Assembly: GCA_036847245.1 (NCBI GenBank)
Contig: DAIUAL010000092.1
Coordinates: forward strand, 1-12,334
DNA length: 12,334 nucleotides
Source of the DNA: UBA4661 sp002405405
Lineage (GTDB): Bacteria; Bacteroidota; Ignavibacteria; Kapaibacteriales; UBA4661
Direction of reading: 5' to 3'
Every line of letters starts with the position of its first letter. The first letter of the stretch is position 1. The notes below the pieces were generated by a model. That model made no database searches, was not told the origin of the DNA, and was given only the letters and a program-made list of their open reading frames with translations. This document shows positions 1 to 7,267 of the stretch, in pieces. A program made the position numbers and the translations under genes.

Positions 1-283
1 TGCCATGTGCGCTCGATGATCGTCTCTATGGGTAAGTCTTTATGAAGAGAATCATACGTTTTGTGTATCGTTCCTTCTCTGATTGCCAATAAGGTCTTCC
101 ACATACCATACAGACCTCCTTGCTCTGCCTAAAAAAGATGCTCCGTAATCTCCACTATATTCCACAAACATCATGTGCAGGTTTCCATATAGCTTGTAAC
201 TCACCGATTGATGTAATTACCGCCAGATATTGAGTGCGTGCTTTTTCAACATCATGTATCAGGTGTCGAGTCATGTTCATCAT
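1..283 (-). pseudogene. DinB-family (DinB_2-like) protein, broken, 5' part only
   Basis: Two reading frames together give a DinB-type four-helix protein. The first runs from ATG at 283 (or 274) to a TAG at 157-155. It carries the typical first helix and ends in WKPAHDV, matching the family pattern 'W.P..D.WSi.Ei.EHL'. The pattern continues in another frame from about 164 as WNIVEITEHLF, then an in-frame TAG at 131-129, then AEQGGLYGMWKTLLAIREG and a stretch ending LPIETIIERTW at the window edge. The last part matches the family's 'sieeii.kTw' segment. Two lesions are therefore visible: a frameshift near 162-170 (net +2 or -1 bases) and a nonsense codon where the family has an aliphatic residue (TTG to TAG would explain it). 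DinB-fold proteins include metal-dependent thiol transferases, but the metal-binding histidines cannot all be checked here. The start overlaps the end of the upstream gene by 32 bases. The family call is by remembered pattern, without a search. Confidence 0.7.
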
Positions 284-680
284 AGGGACTTTTTTGATCG
301 TTGGTGAGTAAAACTTTGATAATGCGTAGTCTGTTGTGTCGCTGTAAAAAAATGGGATAAATGTTCACACAAAGATTGAGTATGGATAAAAAAGCAATAT
401 CAAACACACTCAATTTTTTATTAATTATAAAAACCAAAGCAATGAAGCCGATAGTACCAAAGAGGTGACGTAATTCATATATTCTTGTTTGTTTCTCATA
501 TCGATACAACTCTGTTACCCTATCAGATTTTCCCGGCTGAATCTGCACGATGTTTCTGTACTTTCTTGCAATATCGCCCGTCGTTGGGACAAACCTTTTG
601 TACAACTTGATACCAATGAACTCATATATGGTTCGGTTACCACACCATTCAAATGTCTTCGGCTCATAATAATTCATCAT
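252..680 (-). CDS. CrtO-like small membrane protein (glycosyl-4,4'-diaponeurosporenoate acyltransferase family)
   Basis: A 142-residue protein starting at ATG 680. A second ATG follows directly, and a weak AAGG lies about 10 bases upstream. The N-terminal part (about residues 5-43) has the family's 'fE..g..iYe.iGik.yKrfvP' pattern. Residues 72-88 and 92-112 are hydrophobic and likely membrane-spanning. The segment E69-L-R-H72 and the C-terminal NIYPIFLQRHNRLRI (106-120) match the conserved E..H and 'N.P...QRyNRpRl' motifs of the Staphylococcus CrtO acyltransferase family. That enzyme acylates a carotenoid glycoside in the membrane. Many bacteria carry distant relatives outside carotenoid clusters, and no carotenoid gene is seen here, so the substrate is unknown. 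The protein is slightly shorter than S. aureus CrtO (about 165 residues) and lacks its N-terminal helix; a TGA two codons before the start rules out an in-frame extension. It lies 78 bases after the histidine kinase gene on the same strand and overlaps the DinB remnant, so co-transcription is likely. Confidence 0.6.
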   Translation of the reverse strand: MMNYYEPKTFEWCGNRTIYEFIGIKLYKRFVPTTGDIARKYRNIVQIQPGKSDRVTELYRYEKQTRIYELRHLFGTIGFIALVFIINKKLSVFDIAFLSILNLCVNIYPIFLQRHNRLRIIKVLLTNDQKSPYDEHDSTPDT

Positions 681-758
681 TACTCACTGCCTTTTTGTAA
701 TAATCAAATACTCCTAACCTACAAAAACAGAGATAAAGACGACTAACACTACCACCGA

Positions 759-2996
759 CTATGATGTCATTCCGACACTCTGCACACGCGGGAATGCTAT
801 CTCAAAACAGCCATACTCACCATAATGCCCCGTATAGCGCAGATCGCCCTGCATTTGCTCTGTCATACGTTTTGCAATAAAAAGTCCGAGTCCCGACGAT
901 GTTTCTCCTGCTGTAGGTTGTGGCGAAAGTCGTTTGAATTTCCCAAAAAGAAGAGGAATATCTTCCGGCGGAATACCTTTGCCTGCATCACGAATATGAC
1001 ACTGCACCTGCGTATCGGTTACGACGAGTCTGAGTGTAATTGTACCACCAAGCGGTGAATATTTGACAGCATTCGATACGAGGTTGTCCATAATTTGAAC
1101 AAGTGCATCCGGATCGGCAAGTATCATCACATCCTGATCGTGAAGGAGATTCTCTTTTTGTAGTATCAGTGTTTGTTGTTTTTTTTCAGCCAAGAGATGA
1201 TTAGTAGCAAGGATCTGCTCAATAATACTTTGGAAATGCACGGGCTGTCTGTGCATTTCTACCGCCCCCCCTTCTTCCAACTGATTGACTTCTGTTAAAT
1301 CAGCGAGCAGTTTCTGCATCTGCATTACCGCCTGCGTTGTCAGCCCCAACATTTGTTCTTCACTCTTCGGCGACTTTTCCTGTTCTGCATGCTCATCCTG
1401 ATGCGATTGATCTTTGCGGTGGAGGAGTTCTTCCTTGAGGATATCACTGGCGGCAGAAATAACAGAAATAGGATTTCTGAGATCATGCACGACCATACTG
1501 AGAAAATCTCTCTTTTCAGTATGGAGCTCTTGTAATCGTATGTTGGTGTATGCTAACCGTGTATTCGTCTCGCTGAGCTGTCTGGTACGCTCTTGTACGG
1601 CTGTTTCAAGCTCTTCGTTGTACCGTTGCAGTCGAGTATTTGTTTCGGCATTGCGCAGTGCAAGAATAGCGGATACGGCAAGAGGCATCGCCATATAGTA
1701 TCCAAAGCGACTAAACATGTAAAAAAATGACGGTACAGGATCGCCAACCACCATATAACGATAGGTTGCATAGGTTTGTATTTGCGTACCAACCAAGTAG
1801 CACAGTACACCACCAATGAGTATCCACGATTCCTTTTGTCGTTCGAAGCGCATGATGCGAAGAATTTCTCCCAAGATGAGAAGTGTTCGACCATATGTTA
1901 TGATAGCATCGGTCACAGTAAAACATAGATTCTGCCATGCAACTTTGGTATCCCAAAAGGGCATAATCATGCGCAAAACGATAAATAACGCAAGCAAAAC
2001 ATACACATAACGGGGAATTGCTTTTCGGGTCAGTCGAAATACTATCAAAACAAGAAATGTTCCCGAAAGAATATTGGCTATGCTGATAATGATTATAGCA
2101 TTCAGCATATTGATTTCTTTGGGTACATAGATGCCACCTGCCCGAATAAAATTTGCAAATGATTGCAACGCACCTGACAGAGTACAACCGATAAGAAGCA
2201 GGTGGGTAGCAGATCCACGTTGTGTCAGGAGTGTTATTCCCCCATGCATCAGGGTAATAACGACACAGAATACACAACAGACGAGAAGATAATCTTGATC
2301 AAACTCATCCAAACGGCGTACCTTATCGGCAGTTGCTGTTTGTGCCAACTGCATAACAATGCCCGACGTTTTGACGAGATTATGAGTACTGAATGCGGGG
2401 TGTTTTTTGATAAATCGAAGATTTTCAAACCATGAGTACCGAAGAGCTAGCGGATATACACCTGCTTGGGCAGGAAGTGTCAGCGAGAAGTAGTACCGTT
2501 TTCGATAGAGATCGTTGCTCTCATATTCTGCCCGCGATGACGGTACACCAATGGAGCCGATATGCGTACCGGCAAACCATATCTCCATAGCCGGAAGCCA
2601 CATGTAATACAGTTCATGCAATCGGTATCCCTCCAGAATAAGCACCACAGGTTTTCCTGCTATGGAGGAATCTACCGTCAGTGGCAAGCATAATACTCCA
2701 TACTGTGATGTTGCAAGAGCAGAAGTAGCAGAAAACTGTTCAATCGTAGAGACCGGCAACCATGTGGTATCAATCGTTTGCAGAGTGTGGAGAGAAGATA
2801 CGGTGTCTCCGGGTCGAGCATACCAACGCCATGCACTCAAGCGCATAGTACGTCCAATATCATCATTGAGAATAAAGGAATTGGCAGGTAGCGATAGAGA
2901 ATCTGCTCTGACAGTCGAGCTATGCAGTGTATCGGATGCAGAGCATGCGACAGTGGAGTACACTATCACGATCATGATGACAAGAATTCGTAGCAT
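759..2996 (-). CDS. 7TM-DISM sensor histidine kinase
   Basis: A 745-residue membrane sensor kinase starting at ATG 2996. Residues 1-20 form a signal sequence ending VYSTVACSA; the Cys is a poor lipobox match. Residues about 25-225 are an extracytoplasmic domain of the 7TMR-DISMED2 kind. About seven hydrophobic segments follow between 234 and 447, then a coiled coil (450-496). The HisKA domain has the phosphoacceptor in MVVHDLRNPI (His504). The ATPase domain shows an N box (DNLVSNAVKYSP, 637-648), G1 (DAGKGIP, 670-676), F box (LFGKFKRL) and G2 (GLGLF, 702-706), so the kinase looks catalytically complete. The HisKA hairpin carries a hydrophilic Glu/Lys/Gln-rich insert at about 526-547, making it roughly 15 residues longer than usual. 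No response regulator or receiver domain adjoins it, so its partner must be encoded elsewhere. The ligand is unknown; some 7TM-DISM sensory domains have a carbohydrate-binding-like fold. No Shine-Dalgarno motif precedes the start. It is divergent from the GNAT gene and may be first in a minus-strand transcript with the CrtO-like gene. Confidence 0.92.
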   Translation of the reverse strand: MLRILVIMIVIVYSTVACSASDTLHSSTVRADSLSLPANSFILNDDIGRTMRLSAWRWYARPGDTVSSLHTLQTIDTTWLPVSTIEQFSATSALATSQYGVLCLPLTVDSSIAGKPVVLILEGYRLHELYYMWLPAMEIWFAGTHIGSIGVPSSRAEYESNDLYRKRYYFSLTLPAQAGVYPLALRYSWFENLRFIKKHPAFSTHNLVKTSGIVMQLAQTATADKVRRLDEFDQDYLLVCCVFCVVITLMHGGITLLTQRGSATHLLLIGCTLSGALQSFANFIRAGGIYVPKEINMLNAIIIISIANILSGTFLVLIVFRLTRKAIPRYVYVLLALFIVLRMIMPFWDTKVAWQNLCFTVTDAIITYGRTLLILGEILRIMRFERQKESWILIGGVLCYLVGTQIQTYATYRYMVVGDPVPSFFYMFSRFGYYMAMPLAVSAILALRNAETNTRLQRYNEELETAVQERTRQLSETNTRLAYTNIRLQELHTEKRDFLSMVVHDLRNPISVISAASDILKEELLHRKDQSHQDEHAEQEKSPKSEEQMLGLTTQAVMQMQKLLADLTEVNQLEEGGAVEMHRQPVHFQSIIEQILATNHLLAEKKQQTLILQKENLLHDQDVMILADPDALVQIMDNLVSNAVKYSPLGGTITLRLVVTDTQVQCHIRDAGKGIPPEDIPLLFGKFKRLSPQPTAGETSSGLGLFIAKRMTEQMQGDLRYTGHYGEYGCFEIAFPRVQSVGMTS
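1265..1271. repeat. G7/C7 homopolymer inside the histidine kinase gene
   Basis: A run of seven C on the plus strand (seven G in the coding direction) encodes Gly576-Gly577-Ala578, in the linker between the HisKA and ATPase domains. A slip of one base would remove the ATPase domain and abolish kinase activity. As read here the gene is in frame. Confidence 0.9.
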
Positions 2997-3263
2997 ACTT
3001 AACGTAGAAAATAATCACATTGACCACAACAACTACACATGCCCCACAATATACTACAAGTTACATGAGGGCAAGCATTACTGTTTCTTGCTACTCTGTC
3101 TGCATACGACGTGATGCCGGATGAACATTACCGTTACAGGTTATTTCTCCCCCTAAAAACAATACAATCACTGCCAAACTTGCCACCACCTCACGAAATG
3201 ATTACTTTCGTACACAACCGACCCAACATTGGTATTCATCATCCAATAACTCCTGGCAAAAAT
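2997..3263. promoter_or_regulatory. Divergent intergenic region between kinase and GNAT genes
   Basis: These 267 bases separate two divergent genes and must hold both promoters if the chosen starts are right. No convincing -35/-10 pair was found. TTGACC (3020-3025) and TATACT (3050-3055) occur on the plus strand, but the 24-base spacing is too long for a sigma70 promoter. No Bacteroidota-type TAnnTTTG box was seen. The GNAT reading frame stays open back to a GTG at 3111, but the extra 51 residues resemble no part of a GNAT domain and are probably not translated. Confidence 0.35.
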
Positions 3264-3830
3264 ATGCTCACCTATCGCCAAGCAACAACTCAAGCCGATA
3301 TCGACGGTATTTTGCACTTACAGAAAATCAATGTGAAGCAAAGTCTCTCAAGTGATGAAATCCAGAGTCAGGGCTTTGTTACAGTGAACCACACACCGGA
3401 ACTTCTCATGCTCTTGAACGACCGCGAACGCCATATTATCGCTACCGATGCAGGGAAAGTTGTAGGGTATGTGCTGGCAATGACAGAAGAATCGCGGTTT
3501 GACATTCCAATTCTTATTCCCATGTTCGAGGTCTTTGATCAAGTACCATACAAAGGCAAAGCTATTTCAGACTACCACTATCTTGTTGTAGGTCAGGTCT
3601 GCATTGATAAAGAGTATCGAGGTCAGGGGATCTTCGACGCATGTTACCGTACCTACAAAGAGCAGTACAGCACGACATACGATTTTGCTATCACCGAAAT
3701 AGCCCGCTCCAACCCTCGCTCGCTCAATGCTCACGCACGCATCGGTTTTGAAGAAATCCATGCGTACACCAATGCTGATGGCACAGAATGGGCAGTGGTC
3801 GTGTGGGATTGGCGACAAACTTCATCGTAA
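3264..3830 (+). CDS. GNAT family N-acetyltransferase
   Basis: A 188-residue protein predicted to transfer an acetyl group from acetyl-CoA to an unknown amine. I chose ATG 3264 because the fold begins at once (MLTYRQATTQADIDGILHLQ), the usual first strand and helix of GNAT enzymes; an upstream GTG at 3111 would add 51 unrelated residues. The central strand and cofactor loop are visible as VVGQVCIDKEYRGQGIF (residues 108-124). The R119-G-Q-G122 core of the acetyl-CoA pyrophosphate-binding loop is present, with Phe124 where Gly or Ala is common. The later segment RSNPRSLNAHARIGF (148-162) is the typical alpha4 region ('N..S...h.r.GF'). There is no signal peptide or membrane segment, so it is cytoplasmic. 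It stands alone on the plus strand, divergent from the kinase and convergent with the large envelope gene, whose stop is 13 bases away. The context gives no clue to the substrate. Confidence 0.88.
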   Translation: MLTYRQATTQADIDGILHLQKINVKQSLSSDEIQSQGFVTVNHTPELLMLLNDRERHIIATDAGKVVGYVLAMTEESRFDIPILIPMFEVFDQVPYKGKAISDYHYLVVGQVCIDKEYRGQGIFDACYRTYKEQYSTTYDFAITEIARSNPRSLNAHARIGFEEIHAYTNADGTEWAVVVWDWRQTSS

Positions 3831-3843
3831 ATGCTGATACTCT

Positions 3844-6800
3844 TTACCGTCCCTTTTTCACTTTGGTCAGCTCTACACGGCGGCATCGTGCGCGCCATTG
3901 TGCTTCAGCTTCGCCACTACGCTGGGGAAGAAGTTCCGATTTACCTTTGGACTGGGTAACGATGAGTGTTTCGGGTACGCCGAGTTTGACAAGTTCGGTT
4001 TTGACAAAATTTGCGCGGTTTTGCCCAAGCGTCATATTTGCACCATCGGCACCTTGGTCATCGGTGTGCCCGATCAGGATGATGCGCTCGATAAACTGCA
4101 CATTACTTTTTAGATTCTCGGCAATGACTGACAAATCTTCTTGCCATGGGCGCGTCGTTTCCACACCATTCGAGTCGAGAACATATTTGTTCGGATTGTC
4201 GAATTTATTCGACGGGAAATTCAACCGAATCGAGACATCTTCAGGCAATGTCAGTTCACCGGTAAAGTACTTCGTCGTGTCGGAGCGAGACGATAAGAAT
4301 TTCGTTGCACCGTCAAAATGGTCATCAGCCGAACCGACGATTTCTACTTCAACATCCTTGGGAATAATCGCCGTATAATTTCCATTGGCATCGGCAGTTA
4401 TTTCACTGAGCAGTGCGCCATCGCTGACCTTGCGGATTTTCAGTTTTCCGGCAATCGGTTTGCGGGTTTTCGCATCACGAAGTACTCCACGGACTTCTGC
4501 CACTTTCGGATATTCTTTGACAACAAAGTTTTTCACGAGCGTGTCGCCATTGGCAATCGCTGTTGCATCAATGACATCATTGCCGTGTTGGTGCTCGGTT
4601 GCAGCGGTCGGCATGATTGCCACGCCATAGCGCGCACCCTCCAGGATACGTTGCAGATACTGCGCCTGCTCATTGGTTTGAAGGGGGGGGAGTGCCTTAC
4701 CCGTTGCATCGCTGATGGACAGTATTGCGGGAACAGGTTTACCGGATTCATCTTGTACGACACCACGCACAAAAGACTGTTTGAAGACAAAATTTCGTAC
4801 GACTGTGTCGCCTTTTTGCATGCGCGTTAGATCAATCGCTTCGGTTTTTCTGCGGTATTCGTCGGTTTCTGTTGGTGTAATCATCGCCGTATAGCTTTGC
4901 CCCTCGACAATGCGGACAGAATAATTACCATCTTTATCTGTAACAAGCGGACCAAAGGTATTCTCTTGTGCATCGGTGAATTTCACCGTACCGACGATCG
5001 GCTTACCTGCTTGGTCGGTTACGCGACCCTTGAGTACCGATATTTTCAACTGCTCTTTGAGATACGTAATCGTATAGGTCGTGGTGAGTGCATTCCCGAT
5101 ATCATTAAGAATCGTATCAAATTCACCATGAATGTCGTACTCGCGCCCGAGCGTCAAATATGTTAGCCGTGAAGCATTGTTATCGCATGGATTCACAACA
5201 CTGTATGTGCGGATACCTGCTTTCCAAAGTAATTGTACTACTTGGTTTTCTGTTTGTGTCCAATTAGCTGCTTTGGGTGTGAAGAGTTCATCCGTAATAA
5301 AAATGGCGATTTTCTGCGCATTCGGGCGGAATTTCATTCTTACGAGTTCCGAAACGGCTTCGGGTGCATATTCATCGGGCTGATTTGCGCGGGCTTTGCT
5401 GATAAATCGGTCAAATTCCTCGAAATTCTCCGTTGGCTGAAGAATATCCGTTACTTGCAAACCATACAAAATCCCACCGATGCGATAGTTAGCACCGCGT
5501 TTCTTCATGGCTTGCACAAAAGCACGAGCATTTTTTGCCGTTGCTTCGATTTCTTCGCCCATTGAACCGGAGCAGTCCACGGCAATTACAATATCAATAG
5601 GCACACTGACCGCTGTATCGGAAGGATTGACCGAGAGAATTTTCACAAGCGTGTCTTTGGTATAAAAATCATTGACACCTAAGCCCGCCATATTGCGACC
5701 GGAAGAATCGGCTGTTTTGAACACCACTGAAATCGTGGGGAATTTGGAGTAATCGACTTTGAGAATATCGAGCACATAGTTTTTGCGCGACACAATCGGA
5801 ATCGTATCACCCGCCAATGTTGTACGCCCTTGAAACAGCGATGAATAGTATGTTCGGTTAATGGTTTGGTAAAGCTCTTTGGGGTTCGGCGCAAGTTGAT
5901 TGATCTGTGTGAAGAGTTCTTTGTTCTCCTTGCGAGCATTTTCAACAATCATATCCGGCAGTGCGAGTTTCTCATCAATCGTTTCTCGGCAACCATCATC
6001 GCTGGTGGAATATCCGCGCACGGCGGCGGTGGAGAAAAGCGCATCGCTCGACAGACGGGCAATAGCAATACTTTTTTGTGTCTCCCGACTACCCTCGGAT
6101 GCACGGTAGAGCAAGCCGGGTCGGAGGAATCCGAGTTTGAGTTCAGCACCCACGCGCGCCATACTCGTTGCAGTGTTATAGGTTGCCGACACCACCAAAA
6201 AATCGTTCAGCACACCCGCCGATACACCAAGATCAGCATTGAATTTATCGCCGACAAAATAAGGTGAATAGGTTGAAAGATTGAGAAATGCCGAAGCCCA
6301 ATACGCAGGTGAATACACAACATTCGCACTGTAGAACATATCCTTTGTTCCATCGTATCGCATGGTCGAAACGGATAGCCCTGCAAATACACCATCGGTA
6401 GGTTTAAATGCAAGCGAACCATTCCACGCCAATGTACCCAAACTGACAGAGCTTATGTCTTTGTTGTAATCGAGCCGACCGCTCCCGCCAATCCACAGTT
6501 TGTCACTCAAAATCTTGAATCCTAACCCACCAAAAAAATGACCGAATCCGCGATCCATATTGCCCGTATAACCGATAGACAAACCACCCAAATTGGCAAA
6601 AGCGGAAAGCATCCAATTGCGTGTGGGCAAATTAAATGAGGAATCCAACCCCAAGCCACCGACAATATCCAAGCCCGGTCGCGTTCCAAGCAGGGCAGGA
6701 TTCCACCCAACTGCCGAAGCATCTGAGAGCAACCCCATTCTGCGTGCGGACATTTCCTCCGGCAGGATAAACTGCCGTTCGATAGGACGCAGGGCAGGAG

Positions 6801-6951
6801 TTGTTGTTGTCTGAGCCGATACTGTTGTACCGCCACAGAGTGTTATGCTCAAGAGTACCAAGAGTATCATGCCCCCATGATATGTTCGTTGATGACGAAA
6901 ACGTAGTCTGTGTACAAAAAAATTTTGTACGATAGAAAATGAAGAGAGCAT
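3844..6951 (-). CDS. Envelope protein: barrel-like region + VWA + 3 carboxypeptidase-regulatory-like repeats + OmpA domain
   Basis: About 1035 residues from ATG 6951. The frame also opens at TTG 7011, and ATG 6870 is a third option. I prefer 6951 because it gives the signal peptide a basic N-region (RLRFRHQR) before the hydrophobic core and the likely cleavage TTVSA|Q near residue 46. Residues about 70-290 are rich in alternating Gly/aromatic strands and contain 'WNPALLGTRPG', as in PorV/FadL-type outer-membrane barrels. A von Willebrand A domain (about 453-630) has an intact metal-binding DCSGS (Asp459, Ser461, Ser463). Three carboxypeptidase-regulatory-like beta-sandwich repeats span about 639-905. 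The C-terminal OmpA domain (910-1032) has GHTDDQG with Asp964 and NRANFV with Arg979; the 15-residue spacing matches the Asp/Arg pair that binds diaminopimelate in OmpA proteins. The protein should sit in the outer membrane or periplasm, bind peptidoglycan and present a ligand-binding VWA domain. The repeats plus OmpA recall PorE of the type IX secretion system, but the VWA domain and barrel differ, so its role is unknown. A C8 tract lies in the gene. Confidence 0.88.
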   Translation of the reverse strand: MLSSFSIVQNFFVHRLRFRHQRTYHGGMILLVLLSITLCGGTTVSAQTTTTPALRPIERQFILPEEMSARRMGLLSDASAVGWNPALLGTRPGLDIVGGLGLDSSFNLPTRNWMLSAFANLGGLSIGYTGNMDRGFGHFFGGLGFKILSDKLWIGGSGRLDYNKDISSVSLGTLAWNGSLAFKPTDGVFAGLSVSTMRYDGTKDMFYSANVVYSPAYWASAFLNLSTYSPYFVGDKFNADLGVSAGVLNDFLVVSATYNTATSMARVGAELKLGFLRPGLLYRASEGSRETQKSIAIARLSSDALFSTAAVRGYSTSDDGCRETIDEKLALPDMIVENARKENKELFTQINQLAPNPKELYQTINRTYYSSLFQGRTTLAGDTIPIVSRKNYVLDILKVDYSKFPTISVVFKTADSSGRNMAGLGVNDFYTKDTLVKILSVNPSDTAVSVPIDIVIAVDCSGSMGEEIEATAKNARAFVQAMKKRGANYRIGGILYGLQVTDILQPTENFEEFDRFISKARANQPDEYAPEAVSELVRMKFRPNAQKIAIFITDELFTPKAANWTQTENQVVQLLWKAGIRTYSVVNPCDNNASRLTYLTLGREYDIHGEFDTILNDIGNALTTTYTITYLKEQLKISVLKGRVTDQAGKPIVGTVKFTDAQENTFGPLVTDKDGNYSVRIVEGQSYTAMITPTETDEYRRKTEAIDLTRMQKGDTVVRNFVFKQSFVRGVVQDESGKPVPAILSISDATGKALPPLQTNEQAQYLQRILEGARYGVAIMPTAATEHQHGNDVIDATAIANGDTLVKNFVVKEYPKVAEVRGVLRDAKTRKPIAGKLKIRKVSDGALLSEITADANGNYTAIIPKDVEVEIVGSADDHFDGATKFLSSRSDTTKYFTGELTLPEDVSIRLNFPSNKFDNPNKYVLDSNGVETTRPWQEDLSVIAENLKSNVQFIERIILIGHTDDQGADGANMTLGQNRANFVKTELVKLGVPETLIVTQSKGKSELLPQRSGEAEAQWRARCRRVELTKVKKGR
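4237..5037 (-). repeat. Three tandem carboxypeptidase-regulatory-like (CarboxypepD_reg/Cna-B-like) repeats
   Basis: Each repeat is about 85-90 residues and opens with a 'RG/GRV.D..GKP..g...i.da' strand (KGRVTDQAGKPIVGTVKF; RGVVQDESGKPVPAILSI; RGVLRDAKTRKPIAGKLKI). The first two end in near-identical motifs, GDTVVRNFVFK and GDTLVKNFVVK, showing that they arose by internal duplication. The third is more diverged and leads into the OmpA domain. They probably act as rigid spacers or adhesion modules. Confidence 0.72.
4683..4690. repeat. G8/C8 homopolymer inside the envelope protein gene
   Basis: Eight G on the plus strand (eight C in the coding direction) encode part of Leu-Pro-Pro-Leu in the second carboxypeptidase-regulatory-like repeat. 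The gene is in frame with eight. Loss or gain of one base would shift the frame after the second repeat and remove the peptidoglycan-binding OmpA domain. Confidence 0.92.
6912..6930. repeat. Perfect palindrome with 8-base arms, GTACAAAA-AAA-TTTTGTAC
   Basis: Both arms match perfectly around a three-base centre. It lies 21 bases inside the gene if translation starts at 6951, or 42 bases upstream of the start if ATG 6870 is used. On the coding strand it reads as an A/T-rich hairpin with GTAC ends. It may be an operator-like site or an mRNA hairpin near the start; no family is assigned. Confidence 0.6.
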
Positions 6952-7267
6952 ATCGATATTTGAAAGGTGTATGGGTGCGTGAATATGCGTGAAGATTTGG
7001 CAGGGATGCAATACCAGTCACAACAGTCAAAAGTACCCATTCTTCGGGGGAAATACAATACCTTTTCATGGTGTTACAGCACCTTCACAGACTCTGCATT
7101 GCGATTGCTCGATGGTTTTGTTATGACCTTATCCGCAAAGTGATGTAAGTTGTACTCGTCAATGTACATGCGTCATGGCGGATTGAAAACATCGTGCTTC
7201 CATGTGTTTGGGGAGTTGTTATTCGCCTTCGATTCCCACATCATACGCAGTTATTCACTATTTCCCT
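6952..7267. promoter_or_regulatory. Divergent intergenic region between envelope gene and lytS-like gene
   Basis: These 316 bases contain no supportable gene. Both flanking frames stay open for a short way (envelope frame to TTG 7011, kinase frame to ATG 7202). A candidate plus-strand promoter is TTGCGA (7099-7104), a 16-base spacer and TTATGA (7121-7126); it is a weak match. An imperfect palindrome GGTGTTACAGCACC lies at 7070-7083 and could be an operator. No Shine-Dalgarno motif precedes either start. Confidence 0.35.

Noticed and set aside
1..104. Minus-strand frame from ATG 104 with AGGAGG upstream, as a separate partial gene
   Set aside because: It is in frame with the upstream DinB segment across the TAG and continues the same family pattern, so it is better read as part of the broken DinB gene.
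1553..2277. Minus-strand frames of 113 and 188 codons inside the kinase gene
   Set aside because: They are out-of-frame readings of the kinase's membrane region, Cys/Tyr/Ser-rich and without domain patterns.
3111..3263. Extended N-terminus for the GNAT protein from GTG 3111
   Set aside because: The added 51 residues are proline/histidine-rich with no GNAT-like pattern, while the normal first strand begins at 3264.
3788..6814. Long plus-strand frames opposite the envelope gene
   Set aside because: They are antisense shadows of a gene with clear domains; their products show no recognisable motif or consistent start signal.
6952..7011. TTG 7011 start for the envelope protein
   Set aside because: It adds 20 residues with no signal-peptide feature; ATG 6951 already supplies a basic N-region before the hydrophobic core.
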